From Acidobacteriota bacterium (GTDB lineage: Bacteria > Acidobacteriota > UBA890 > WLXD01): a stretch of 64,000 nucleotides of DNA. Location of the stretch: NCBI GenBank assembly GCA_012103255.1, contig WLXD01000007.1, positions 186,001 to 250,000 of the forward strand. The letters run 5' to 3'. A program made the translations under genes and the position numbers. The notes below the pieces were generated by a model that saw nothing but the letters and a program-made list of their open reading frames with translations, was not told where the DNA came from and did not search any database. Shown in pieces: positions 36,952-46,565 of the stretch (position 1 is its first letter; the number at the start of each line of letters is the position of its first letter).

Positions 36952-39635
36952 GGCGTACGCCACGCGTCGCCGAATGGCTCGTCGCCCGCTTTCTTCCGGG
37001 CGGCGAACGGAGTGAGATCGTCGGCGACCTGGCGGAGGGTCACGCGCGCCGCGCGGGCAGCAGTCGTTTCAGCGCCTGGCATTGGTACTGGCGACAGGCC
37101 GTCGGAATCGTCGGACGCATCTGGTGGAGACGGCGCCACACGATTCTGAGTCTCCTGGACGTGCGCTATGCCGTCCGCGGACTACGACAGAGTCCGGGCT
37201 TCGCTGCGATCGCGCTCCTGTCTCTGGCGCTCGGGATCGGCGCCAACACCGCACTGTTCTCGATCGTCCGCTCGGTGATCTTCGTGGAGCTTCCCGTGGA
37301 ACGCCCCGAAGAACTCGAACTCGTCTACTACGAACGACCGCGCGGCACGCAGATCTCGCAGTACAGCTCGAGCGGCGGCGAAGACCCCGTCACGGGGAAG
37401 CGCGTGCACAGCAACTACTCGTACGCGATCTACGAGGCAATGCGCGAGGCGATGGGAGACTCGGGCGAGCTTCTCGGCTTCAACTTCGTCTTCCAGGTCG
37501 CTGCGATCATCGACGGCGACCCGGCCACGAAAGTGGCGGGCCAGCTGGCGTCCGGCGACTACTTCTCTGTACTCGGACTCGGCACGGTGCTCGGCCGGCC
37601 GCTTGGCCCGGATGACGACCGCCCCGGCGCGCCCAATGTGACGGTGCTGAGCCACGCCTACTGGCAACGAGCGTTCGCCGGCGACCCGGAGGTTATTGGT
37701 CGATCCGTGACCCTCAACGGGGCCCCGTTCGAGGTGGTGGGCGTGACGCCGCCGGGCTTCGAAGGCTTGTCGCCTGGAGGGTTCTTCTCGCCGACGGACG
37801 TCACGGTGCCCCTCGTGGCCCAGCCGCTCGTCGCGCCAAGGTGGACGCCCGCGGAGGGTGACCTGTTCGCCTCTAACGACCGGTTCTGGGTGCGCGTGAT
37901 CGCGCGATTCCGCGACGACACCACCCGCGAGCCGGTGCGGCAGGCCATGACTTCTGCGCTGCGCGGCCGACTACTCGAGACGGAGATGGTTCCCGAAGAA
38001 ACGATCGACGAGGTTCACGTTCGCTTCCTCCCGGGATCGCGCGGCCTCGACTCGCTGCGCTCCGGCACCGAGCGGCCCATCACGATTCTCGGGGTCGTCG
38101 TGGCTGCAGTGCTCCTCATCGCTTGTGTGAATCTGGCCAGCCTCCTGCTCGCTCGCGGCGCGGCGCGTCAGCGCGAATTGGCGGTGCGCCGCGCCATCGG
38201 AGCATCGCGCGCGCGCCTCGTCCGCCAGCTCTTCATCGAGAGCCTTGTGCTGTCCATCGCCGGCGGCGCAGCGGGTCTGATCCTGGCCTTGTGGAGCGGC
38301 CCAGCGGTGACCGCTGCGTTGACGGCCAGCATGGGCCGCATCGCCGTCCACTTCCAGCTCGACTGGCAACTGCTCGCGGTCACAACCGGCGTCTCCATCC
38401 TGGCAGCGCTGCTATGTGGCCTCTTCCCTGCCGTCCGCATCAGTCGCACCGCCTCCTACAGCCACCTGGCAGGCCGTACGGACTCGAGTTCACGTTTCGC
38501 CGCGGGCCGCTTTCTGATCGCGGCGCAGATCGCCATCTCCGTGCCGCTCATCGTCGGTGCCGGCCTGTTCCTGCAGACGATCGGCAACCTGGATCGCGTG
38601 GATCCGGGATTCGACACGCGCGATCTCACGATCTTTCATCTCGACACCTCGCTCGTGACGAGCGATCCCGATCGCGCCAACCAGATCTTCGAGCAAGTCA
38701 GCAGCGAGTTGGAGCAGGTGCCCGGAGTCCAGGCGGTGACGCTGCTCGAGAACGCGCTGGTGGGCGGGTGGACATCCAACACGCGCGTCACCATCGGCGA
38801 AGAGAGCACGATGATGTACATGAACGCCGTCGACTCCGACTACTTCGACGTACTCGGCATCGAGTTGCTGGGCGGCCGAGCGATCATGGATTCCGACACG
38901 GCGGAGGCGCCGATGGTCGCTGTCGTCAACGAGACGGCGGAGCGCACGCTGTTCGACGGTCGGGCCGTTGGCCGCACGATCGAATACGGGCGCGAAACAC
39001 GGCAGATCGTGGGCGTTGCCGCCGACACGAAGTACCACAGCCTGCGCGACGAAGTTGAGCCGACGTTCTTCGACCCGTACCGGCAGCGCCGCACGCTGGG
39101 TCTTCACGTAGCCATTCGATCGGCCCTGCCGATGAACCGCCTTGCGCCGTCGATCCGCGAGATCGTCACGCGCGCCGACGCGGGCCTGCCTGTGAGCGAC
39201 CTCCGCACGCAGTCGTCACAGATGGCGGCCCACGTCAGCCGCGAACGTGTCTTTGCGCGGCTGCTGGCTGTGTTCAGCATGTTTGCGCTGCTGATCGCCT
39301 GTATCGGCCTGCACGGCGTAACGTCGTTCGCCGTCGCCCGCCGCCGCGCCGAGATGGGCGTGCGCCTCGCGATGGGCGCGCGGCCCGATCAGATCCTGTG
39401 GATGGTCGTGCGGCAAGTGCTGCTGCTCGCCGGGCTCGGCCTCGCAGTTGGGCTGATGCTCGCCTACTGGCTGACTCCGGTCATCGGTTCGATGCTCTAC
39501 GGGCTGCAGCCCACGGACACCGCGACGCTGGCGGGGGCCGGGGCGATCATGCTCATCGTTGCCGTCGCGGCCGGGTGGATCCCGGCGCTACGCGCGGCGC
39601 GTACCGACGCGTTGACCTCGCTGGCGACCGACTGA
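36948..39635 (+). CDS. ADOP-type duplicated permease with type A prefix
   Basis: Membrane protein of 895 residues beginning at a TTG that overlaps the PadR stop. The prefix is RTPRVAEWLVARFLPGGER, IVGDLAEGHARRAG and WHWYWRQAVGI (about 1-50). The duplicated permease follows: AIALLSLALGIGANTALFSI, core with NGAPFEVVGVTPPGFEG, LIACVNLASLLLARGAAR, LAVRRAIGASRARLVRQ; a Thr/Ser-rich link; second core with LLGGRAIMDSDTAEAPM and IVGVAADTKYHSL; final block AEMGVRLAMGARPDQILW. It ends TDALTSLATD. No ATPase domain. A TAP-like hydrolase gene follows on the same strand. Confidence 0.92.
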   Translation: MRRTPRVAEWLVARFLPGGERSEIVGDLAEGHARRAGSSRFSAWHWYWRQAVGIVGRIWWRRRHTILSLLDVRYAVRGLRQSPGFAAIALLSLALGIGANTALFSIVRSVIFVELPVERPEELELVYYERPRGTQISQYSSSGGEDPVTGKRVHSNYSYAIYEAMREAMGDSGELLGFNFVFQVAAIIDGDPATKVAGQLASGDYFSVLGLGTVLGRPLGPDDDRPGAPNVTVLSHAYWQRAFAGDPEVIGRSVTLNGAPFEVVGVTPPGFEGLSPGGFFSPTDVTVPLVAQPLVAPRWTPAEGDLFASNDRFWVRVIARFRDDTTREPVRQAMTSALRGRLLETEMVPEETIDEVHVRFLPGSRGLDSLRSGTERPITILGVVVAAVLLIACVNLASLLLARGAARQRELAVRRAIGASRARLVRQLFIESLVLSIAGGAAGLILALWSGPAVTAALTASMGRIAVHFQLDWQLLAVTTGVSILAALLCGLFPAVRISRTASYSHLAGRTDSSSRFAAGRFLIAAQIAISVPLIVGAGLFLQTIGNLDRVDPGFDTRDLTIFHLDTSLVTSDPDRANQIFEQVSSELEQVPGVQAVTLLENALVGGWTSNTRVTIGEESTMMYMNAVDSDYFDVLGIELLGGRAIMDSDTAEAPMVAVVNETAERTLFDGRAVGRTIEYGRETRQIVGVAADTKYHSLRDEVEPTFFDPYRQRRTLGLHVAIRSALPMNRLAPSIREIVTRADAGLPVSDLRTQSSQMAAHVSRERVFARLLAVFSMFALLIACIGLHGVTSFAVARRRAEMGVRLAMGARPDQILWMVVRQVLLLAGLGLAVGLMLAYWLTPVIGSMLYGLQPTDTATLAGAGAIMLIVAVAAGWIPALRAARTDALTSLATD

Positions 39636-39751
39636 CAGGCCTGGAGCGCGAACAATCGTGCACACGCGGTGCTGTTTCCACTATCCTCACGCAGGTCGGC
39701 TCGCGGCATCGTTGCGCGACGCCGCGCATTCTTCCCCTCGGACGATCCGGC

Positions 39752-41181
39752 ATGAATCTGCGACCCGGCGGTGCACGCCTGTTGCTGGCATTGCTCGCGC
39801 TGACCGCGCTCAGCCCTACCCCCCATTTCGCGGCATCACTCAACTTCAAGGCGGCCACGTTCTTCGCCTCGGATGGGCGAACCGCTGACGCCGAGGTTGC
39901 GACCTTCGGGGTCCCCGAGAACCGCACGGAAGACGGTCGCCAGGTCCGTCAGATCAAGCTCGAGGTGTGGCGCTTCGCCGCGACCGGCGACTCGACCGCC
40001 CCGCCCATCGTGATCCTCGATGGAGGGCCCGGCGGCGCGGCGATCGAGGCCACCCGTGGGGCCTACTTCGACATCGTGCAGCGACTGCGCGCGTTCGGCG
40101 ACGTCATCGTTGCCGACCAGCGCGGCACGGGAGTGTCGTCTCCCGCGCTTGGCTGCAAACAGGCGGCCAACTTGGCCGGGGCGGAACTCCTCACAATCGA
40201 AAACTGGCTCGCCGCCATCGCGACTCCAGCGACGAAATGCGCCAAGGGGTGGCGCAAGAAAGACATCGACCTCGACGCGTATAGCTCGGCCGAGAGCGCC
40301 GCCGACATCGACGCGATCCGCGATGCACTCGGCGTGCAGCAAGTCACGCTGTGGGGCGTGAGCTACGGAACCCAGTTGGCTCTGACTATCTGGAGCTCTT
40401 CCCCGATCGAGTAGCCCGCATGGTGCTACTGGGCATCCTGCCGCCGGACGGACTGCCGGGATTGCCGAAGGAACGGGACAAGGTCCTCAAGGAACTGAGC
40501 AAGCTCGCGCGCCAGGCCGACCCAGATCGCTATCCGGACGTTGCCGGTGCGCTGAGGTCGATCCTCGCCAACCTGGACGACAACCCGCGCGAAGTTGTGG
40601 TCAACACAGGCGGTCGTCAGGACGTTGTGCTGTTCGGCAAGTACGAACTGCAGTTCCTTACGAACCTGTTGGTGCTAGGAAGACGATCCCTGATGGAACA
40701 GTTCCCGGATTGGATCGTTGAGATGCAGGGGGGCGACTTCACCAACGCCGCGGCGGCGAGCCAGTTCCTTAGACACTGGCAGACGTCTGCGATGAGCATG
40801 GCCGTCACGTGCACGACCGGCTCGAACCCGAAGCGCGTTCGCAAGGCAGCCAAGCAGGCGCGGCGAAGCATCACGGGAGCCCAGCCGGCCGTCGCGGATG
40901 CCTGCGAACCCTGGGCGATCGGTCCGCTCGACGGCCACCCGTTGACGTTGACCAAGACCAATGTGCCGGCACTGATCATCTCCGGCACGCTCGATGGCAC
41001 GACGCCCGATGGCAACGCCAAGGCCCTGCGGCGCAAGCTCCCAAAGTCGCACCTCCTCAAGCTCATCGGCGCCACGCACAGCGACCTGCTCGCCTCCATC
41101 GTTCTCGACGCGATCGATGACTATCTCGGCGGTGCGAGCGTGCCCGGTTCGATCCCCTTCGACTGGAGTTTCGCCCAATAG
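39752..41181 (+). CDS. Exported alpha/beta hydrolase with TAP-like C-terminus, frameshift near 40384
   Basis: Serine hydrolase of about 476 residues once repaired, split over two frames. The first frame starts at an ATG (39752) with a signal peptide (LLLALLALTALSPTPHFAAS) and contains the oxyanion region ILDGGPGGAAIE, DQRGTGVSSPALGC and the nucleophile elbow GVSYGTQLAL (Ser codon 40361-40363). At CTGACTATC one G seems lost; adding it gives LALDYLELFPDRVARMVLLG, the normal continuation. The second frame holds the TAP-like C-terminal domain with Asp in ISGTLDGTTPDG and His in GATHSDLL. The family includes tripeptidyl aminopeptidases and proline iminopeptidase relatives; a periplasmic peptidase role is likely. 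Confidence 0.85.
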
Positions 41182-41205
41182 TCCTAGGGCGGATCGCAGT
41201 ATGGA

Positions 41206-41266
41206 CTACGACGTAGCCCATACCTGGCATGGAGTGCTATGGTGGGTATCCACTACGTTGTAGCAC
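41206..41266. promoter_or_regulatory. Palindromes before PadR gene at 41282 (candidate operators)
   Basis: CTACGACGTAG (41206-41216) and CTACGTTGTAG (41253-41263) are two copies of CTAC-N3-GTAG with centres 47 bases apart. A longer inverted repeat, GTGCTA and TAGCAC (41234-41266), overlaps the second copy. The last site ends 16 bases before the PadR start. Confidence 0.6.
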
Positions 41267-41281
41267 TAACCGCACGGTGCC

Positions 41282-41626
41282 ATGTCAGGACCACAGCTCG
41301 GCCGCTTCGAAGAACTCGTCTTGTTCGCTCTCGTGTCACTCGAGGACGACGCCTACGGAGCCGCGATCCGGCGTGAGATCGAGGCCCGTACGGGCCGTGA
41401 TGTCTCGACCGGTGCTCTCTACACGGTGCTCGGACGTCTGCAGCAACGCGGACTCGTGCAGTCGAAAGTAAGCGCGCCGCTCGCCGAGCGCGGCGGCAGG
41501 CGCCGTAAGTACTACAGCCTCGAGCCGGAAGGAGCTGCCCTGCTCCGCCGCTCGCACGATGAGTTCCAACGCATGGCGTCCGGGCTTGCAGCGAAGTTGC
41601 CGCCACTGGGCGAGGAATCCGCATGA
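41282..41626 (+). CDS. PadR family transcriptional regulator (type A)
   Basis: Winged-helix protein of 114 residues: QLGRFEELVLFALVSLEDDA, recognition part STGALYTVLGRLQQRGLVQS, wing GGRRRKYYSLEPEG, then a dimerisation helix. It has a short spacer from the operator-like palindromes and ends overlapping the permease ATG by four bases (ATGA). Type A by its opening, like its permease prefix. Ligand unknown. Confidence 0.94.
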   Translation: MSGPQLGRFEELVLFALVSLEDDAYGAAIRREIEARTGRDVSTGALYTVLGRLQQRGLVQSKVSAPLAERGGRRRKYYSLEPEGAALLRRSHDEFQRMASGLAAKLPPLGEESA

Positions 41627-44334
41627 ACTCCGCGCCGCCTCTAGCCGGGTTGGCTGCGCGACTCGTACGTCGCGGAAGTGCAGGACCCGAAGCTGAGTTC
41701 GTGCTCGGCGACCTCCATGAAGATCACCGCCAGGTGTGCCGCGAGCGCGGACGTCTCCTGGCAGGACTCTGGTACTGGCGCCAGGTCACCACGACCGCGC
41801 TCTCTCGACCCGACCCGCTCGACATCCCCGAACGGAAAGACTCCCACATGTTTGAACACGTGCTCCGCGATGTATCCGCGGCGCTGCGGTCGATTCGCCA
41901 AAGGCCGGCGTTCAGCGGCATCGTCATACTCACGCTCGGCGTGGGCATCGGCGCGACGACGGCGATCTTCAGCCTGGTGAATGCCGTATCCCTCCGCGCG
42001 CTGCCCTACCCGGATGCCGATCAGCTCGTGCTCGTGCGCGAAACGCTCGACAACGATCAGGCGCGGCCGGTACCGACTTCATATCCGACTTTCGTGGACT
42101 GGTCGGAGGCGGACTCCTTCGCGGACATCGCGCTGTTCTCGCCGTTCAACACCATGATCCTGGTCGGGCCAGAAGAAACGCTGCGACTGCGCGCCAACTT
42201 GGCCTCGTCGGGCTACTTCGAGCTGATCGGTCTTCAGCCAGGACTGGGCCGTCTCTACGGCCCGGAAGCCGACGATACGACTTCGATCGCCAACGTCACC
42301 GTCATCAGCCACGGCCTGTGGGAACGCCGTTTCGGGGGCCGTGAAGACGTAATCGGCGAATTGATCTCGCTCAACGGCAACAGCTACACGATCGTGGGCG
42401 TCGGGGCGGAGGACTACGTCGACCTATATGCCGGCGGGGCCCCCACTGACCTCTGGGTTCCGATTACTGCACTGAATCAACTCGGTAGTCCCGGCGCGCT
42501 TACCCGGCGCGTAGTGCGGCAGTTCCAGGCCTTGGCGCGCCTCGATGCCGGCGTGTCGGTCGAGGCGGCTCAACAGGAACTCGACGGCATCGCCGGCGCG
42601 ATCCAAGAAGCGCATGCCGACGTGATGGCCACGCAGGGTGCAAACGTTACGGCGCTTCGACGACAACTCGTTGGACAGGCCACGACATCACTCGCCACAT
42701 TGATGGTCGGCAGCGGCTTCTTGCTCCTGATGGGGTGCATCAATGTGGCAAGTCTGATGCTTTTCCGCGGTACCTCACGCGCTCGCGAGATCGCCATCCG
42801 ACTCGCGATGGGCGCCTCGCGACGACGGCTGATCCGTCTTCTGGTGACTGAGTCGTTGGTACTGGCCACAGGCGGCGGGATCCTGGGCGTGTTTCTCGCC
42901 GAGGCGGGCATCCGCGCGCTGCTCAGCTCCAACATCGTGCCGCTGCCGCCATATATCGCAGTCAATATCGATGTCACCGTGCTGGCCATCACGGCGCTGT
43001 TGATTGCCGCATCGGGCGTCGCCGTCGGGCTGCTCCCGGCTTTGCGGAGCACCGGCCGCGACATCGGCACCGTTCTCACCGACTCCGACCTACGATCGGC
43101 TGGCCGATCGAACCGCCGCCCGACAAATCTACTGGTCGTCGCCGAGGTCACCGTCGCGGTCGTACTTCTTGTCGGTTCGGGCCTGGTGCTCCGGAGCTTC
43201 CAGTACCTCAACGGCGTCGATCTCGGGTTCCGTACCGAACGCATCATGAGCGTGCAGGTGAACCTGCCGCGCGTGGGCTACGGCACCGAGGAGAGCGTCT
43301 ACGAGTTCCGGAACCGGCTCACCGAGCGTCTGGGTGGCTCCTCGGCCGCACAATTCGCCGCCACATGGGGGCCCGGACTTCCCGGTCAGGCCACCTCCTA
43401 CACAACCGCGGTGCCTGATGGGAAAGTCGTCGAATCTCAACTCGAAGCCGACCTGTCACGGATGCATGGTGTTACTCCGGGCGCTCTCGAAAGCCTGGAG
43501 ATCCCACTCCTGGCCGGCCGCCTTCTGAATGCGGATGACACGGTAGGCAGCCAGCGGGTCGCGGTCATCAGCGAGAATCTCGCCGAGACCCTGTGGCCGG
43601 GCGAAGAAGCGCTGGGTCGGGTGTTCAATCATGTGGTCCCCAACGACCGCGACCCCGCCGAATACCCGCCGTATGAAGTCGTCGGTGTTGTGGCCGACGC
43701 CAGCCTCGGCGGTCGCCTCATCGGCAACTTTGGCGTACCGGCACTCAACGACATCTACGTGCCGTACGAGCACCTGTTCCTTCGCAACAACCTGTCGTCT
43801 TTCGCGGTACTCGTCGGGACAGGCGGCGATCCGGCCGGCGCCACCGATCTGATCCGCGCCGCCGTTCGTGAGATCGACCCGAACGTGCCGATCTTCAGTC
43901 CGCTCGACCTGGTTACAGCCGCTTCCGCGGAGCTGGTCCTCGCGCGCTTCATCGCGCTGCTCATGAGCATCTTCGGATCGGTATCGCTTCTGCTGGCGGC
44001 AATCGGGATCTACGGCATCCTGTCGCAGTCGGTTGCCACGCGAACCCGTGAGATCGGCGTCCGCATCGCGCTCGGGGCGCGGGCCTCGACCACGGCGTGG
44101 CTGATCGTCGGTCACGGCATGAAGCTGGCCGCCGCTGGCGTGGTTCTCGGGCTCGGTGTTGCCTACGTGCTCGCCCAGTCCATCTCCAGTCTGCTCTTCG
44201 GAGTGGCGCCCACCGATCCGGTGACTCTGGTGGGGAGCGCGCTGATTCTCGGCGCTGTAGCAATGCTGGCGAGCTACGTGCCAACGCGGCGCGCCCTACG
44301 CGTCGACCCGGCCGACTCCCTACGCGTCGACTGA
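41623..44334 (+). CDS. ADOP-type duplicated permease with type A prefix
   Basis: Membrane protein of 903 residues. The prefix (about 1-60) reads PPLAGLAARLVRRG, FVLGDLHEDHRQVCRERG and GLWYWRQVTTTA. The permease halves follow: VILTLGVGIGATTAIFSLVN, core with NGNSYTIVGVGAEDYVD, LMGCINVASLMLFRGTSR, IAIRLAMGASRRRLIRL; second core with LLAGRLLNADDTVGSQ and PYEVVGVVADASLGG; last block TREIGVRIALGARASTTAW, ending LRVDPADSLRVD. It starts inside the PadR stop codon. No ATP-binding gene is adjacent; a lone ATPase lies 3.5 kb downstream at 47857. Confidence 0.92.
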   Translation: MNSAPPLAGLAARLVRRGSAGPEAEFVLGDLHEDHRQVCRERGRLLAGLWYWRQVTTTALSRPDPLDIPERKDSHMFEHVLRDVSAALRSIRQRPAFSGIVILTLGVGIGATTAIFSLVNAVSLRALPYPDADQLVLVRETLDNDQARPVPTSYPTFVDWSEADSFADIALFSPFNTMILVGPEETLRLRANLASSGYFELIGLQPGLGRLYGPEADDTTSIANVTVISHGLWERRFGGREDVIGELISLNGNSYTIVGVGAEDYVDLYAGGAPTDLWVPITALNQLGSPGALTRRVVRQFQALARLDAGVSVEAAQQELDGIAGAIQEAHADVMATQGANVTALRRQLVGQATTSLATLMVGSGFLLLMGCINVASLMLFRGTSRAREIAIRLAMGASRRRLIRLLVTESLVLATGGGILGVFLAEAGIRALLSSNIVPLPPYIAVNIDVTVLAITALLIAASGVAVGLLPALRSTGRDIGTVLTDSDLRSAGRSNRRPTNLLVVAEVTVAVVLLVGSGLVLRSFQYLNGVDLGFRTERIMSVQVNLPRVGYGTEESVYEFRNRLTERLGGSSAAQFAATWGPGLPGQATSYTTAVPDGKVVESQLEADLSRMHGVTPGALESLEIPLLAGRLLNADDTVGSQRVAVISENLAETLWPGEEALGRVFNHVVPNDRDPAEYPPYEVVGVVADASLGGRLIGNFGVPALNDIYVPYEHLFLRNNLSSFAVLVGTGGDPAGATDLIRAAVREIDPNVPIFSPLDLVTAASAELVLARFIALLMSIFGSVSLLLAAIGIYGILSQSVATRTREIGVRIALGARASTTAWLIVGHGMKLAAAGVVLGLGVAYVLAQSISSLLFGVAPTDPVTLVGSALILGAVAMLASYVPTRRALRVDPADSLRVD

Positions 44335-44390
44335 CACGCGCTAGCCGATAGCAGATGCGCCGACCCGGCTCGGGTCGGTACACTGTCGGT

Positions 44391-44804
44391 ATGAACTCCG
44401 ACGTTCGCCGCACACTGGATAGTGGACAGAAGTACCGCTGGAAGGCCGAACTGGCCGACCTCGCGAACCTGGCCGACGACGCGTGCGGGATCGACGTGCG
44501 AGCGCTCCATGCCGGCCAGATCCTCGCGGTGAAGACCCACTACACGACCTATCGAATGCAGATCACCGACCCGCAGCAGGGCCGCGCGATCGTTGAGGGA
44601 GACGGTTCCTTCCTCACGACGCCGACCGATGCCACGATCATCGGTGCAACTCTGTCGGGCCGCGGCAGCTCGGTGGCCAACGGACGCGTGCTCACCGGTT
44701 TCCGCCTCGTGATCGCCGCCGACGAGGGCGAGATCATCACCTCGCGTGTGCGGGCCGTGTCAGTCGACGGCATGCCCTGGTTCTCGGAATTCCACGAGGC
44801 CTGA
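44391..44804 (+). CDS. Hypothetical protein, 137 residues
   Basis: I do not recognise a family. Starting at the ATG at 44391 (an upstream in-frame ATG at 44355 adds 12 residues), it reads as a soluble, beta-rich protein with no signal peptide: KTHYTTYRMQITDPQQGRA, EGDGSFLTTPTDATIIGATL and TGFRLVIAADEGEIITSRV. Base composition and codon use look like its neighbours and the antisense frames do not make sense, so I take it as real. It lies between the permease and a convergent propeller gene. Confidence 0.6.
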   Translation: MNSDVRRTLDSGQKYRWKAELADLANLADDACGIDVRALHAGQILAVKTHYTTYRMQITDPQQGRAIVEGDGSFLTTPTDATIIGATLSGRGSSVANGRVLTGFRLVIAADEGEIITSRVRAVSVDGMPWFSEFHEA

Positions 44805-44816
44805 CCGCACCCAGCG

Positions 44817-45920
44817 TCAGCGCATCGCCTCCACGATCCTGTACACGCGAACCTCGTGCGCGCCGGATTCAGCGAAGAAGGTGTCCACGAAGACGTCGCC
44901 AGTGATGCCCCAAGGGCGCCGCTCCGGCACCAAGCCTGGAAGCGCGATTTCGCCAACGTAGCGGTCGTGCGCGAAGACATCGTAGATCGTCCGTTCGGCA
45001 TCTGAGCGACCGGAGCGTACCCACAAGCGCCCCGTCCCATCGAACGCGAACGCGTTGCCGTAGTAGTGGAGCTTTATTGGGCGCGGCTCCACCCTGAAAC
45101 TCTCGAGCCGTCGAGCCTCGCGCTCCCGCGCCAGCTCCTGTTCCGTTTTGACTTCTCGTCCGAGGTCGAGAATGTGGGTACGAAGGAACTCTCCGTTCAC
45201 GTCATAGACTCGCACCCGGTAGACCTCACCGTGATCACCCACCGCCAGTTCCCCGTTGGGTCCGGCTGTTACGGAGAAGTGCTGAGTTGGTTGCCCATCC
45301 ACACCCACCGGGAAGTCTCGGTCGGGCCATTCGATTCTCGCCACCGAAGTGCCATCTCGTAGTTGCTCGTAGATAGCGGTCTCGTTCCGCGGCCGGCCAT
45401 TCGCACGACCGACGAAGAAGAAAGTGTCCGTAAATGGCGAGTAGGTCGGGGACCAGGGGAAGCGGTCGAACTTTTCCACCGACACCGCTCCGTGTTCGGT
45501 GAAGCTCGTGATACGGGAGGGGCGCATCTCGACGGCCTGGATCTCGCCCCCGGACCCAGGGAAAACGAAGAGCGGCCTTTGCATCTCGCCGGGCCCCTCA
45601 CCTTGCCGGCCGACGGCCGCCGTGAACGTGCCGTCGAGCGCGAACACCCGGATCAGCGGTTCGTAGCGATCAAGCACGTAAACACGATCCCGGCCATCAG
45701 TGTGCACGGCCTGGACATAGAGCTGGCGCGCGTCGCCGCACGCCTCACAGCCGATCGTCGCGAGATGCTCCAGAGCTAGCTCGTTCGCCTCCTCGTCCGG
45801 CGCACCCGGCATCGGGCCACACGCGGGCACGGCGAGTACGAGCAGGGCTAGAGAGGTGACCGCACTTGCACTGACCCGACTCGGCAAGGGCTCGGTGGCG
45901 TGCGTGCGGGCGAGATCCAT
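44817..45920 (-). CDS. Six-bladed beta-propeller lipoprotein (NHL-like)
   Basis: Predicted lipoprotein of 367 residues from the ATG at 45920 with lipobox LAVPAC. After a linker with an acidic patch (GAPDEEANELALE) and CEAC, the propeller shows NHL/6-bladed signatures such as GRDRVYVLDRYEPLIRVFA followed by FTAAVGRQGEGPGEM, typical of the 6-bladed BF2222-like group. Later blades include GELAVGDHGEVYRVRVYD and GRLWVRSGRSD. A role in sensing or binding at the outer face of the membrane is plausible but untested. It diverges from the dihydrofolate-reductase-like gene. Confidence 0.82.
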   Translation of the reverse strand: MDLARTHATEPLPSRVSASAVTSLALLVLAVPACGPMPGAPDEEANELALEHLATIGCEACGDARQLYVQAVHTDGRDRVYVLDRYEPLIRVFALDGTFTAAVGRQGEGPGEMQRPLFVFPGSGGEIQAVEMRPSRITSFTEHGAVSVEKFDRFPWSPTYSPFTDTFFFVGRANGRPRNETAIYEQLRDGTSVARIEWPDRDFPVGVDGQPTQHFSVTAGPNGELAVGDHGEVYRVRVYDVNGEFLRTHILDLGREVKTEQELAREREARRLESFRVEPRPIKLHYYGNAFAFDGTGRLWVRSGRSDAERTIYDVFAHDRYVGEIALPGLVPERRPWGITGDVFVDTFFAESGAHEVRVYRIVEAMR

Positions 45921-46000
45921 GGGTTCAATAACCTGCTGCGACCCCAAGTTCCGACGTGCACGGCCGCGAATACGCCCGTGCGTTGCAGTATCCTGCACGC

Positions 46001-46534
46001 ATGATTCGTCTCTACGTCGCTGCGAGCCTGGATGGCTACATCGCTGATGCCGATGGCGGCGTGGCGTGGCTCGATCGGTTCAACACGCCCGAGGTAGCTG
46101 AAAGCTACGAGCGATTCACCGAGCAGATCGGCACGATGATCATCGGTCGCAAGAGCTTCGAGCAGGCGCTGACGTTCGGGGATTGGCTGTACGGCGCGAT
46201 GCGCACGTACGTGCTGACGTCGCAGCCACTTGTCGACCCGCCGGACAACGTCGAGCCCATCAGCGCGGCGCAACTTCCTGCGTTGATCGAGAACCTGCGG
46301 GACGCAGAACTCGACACCTGGCTCATGGGCGGAGGCCAGACTGTGAAGACCTTCTTCGATCTCAAGGCGGTCGATGAGATCGAGCTATACGTGATCCCGC
46401 TTGTGCTCGGCGATGGCATCCCTCTTTTCCCCACGGGTTGCGCGGCCAACAGCATGCGACTTGAGGAAACCGCGGAACTCCCGAGGGGCATGGCAATGTT
46501 GCGCTATCGCCTGACCGATTCGCCCGACGTCTGA
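46001..46534 (+). CDS. Dihydrofolate reductase-like (RibD C-terminal type) protein
   Basis: Cytoplasmic protein of 177 residues with the NADPH-binding reductase fold of the RibD C-terminal/DHFR family: MIRLYVAASLDGYIADADGG at the start, TMIIGRKSFEQAL in the middle, WLMGGGQTVKTFFDLKAVDE and ELYVIPLVLGDGIPLFP at the end. The ATG at 46001 is preferred over an upstream in-frame ATG at 45956 because the domain begins there. Standalone members reduce varied substrates; this one is not in a riboflavin operon, so its substrate is open. Confidence 0.9.
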   Translation: MIRLYVAASLDGYIADADGGVAWLDRFNTPEVAESYERFTEQIGTMIIGRKSFEQALTFGDWLYGAMRTYVLTSQPLVDPPDNVEPISAAQLPALIENLRDAELDTWLMGGGQTVKTFFDLKAVDEIELYVIPLVLGDGIPLFPTGCAANSMRLEETAELPRGMAMLRYRLTDSPDV

Positions 46535-46565
46535 TCGCACTTCCCCTGATCGGAGCACCCGAACA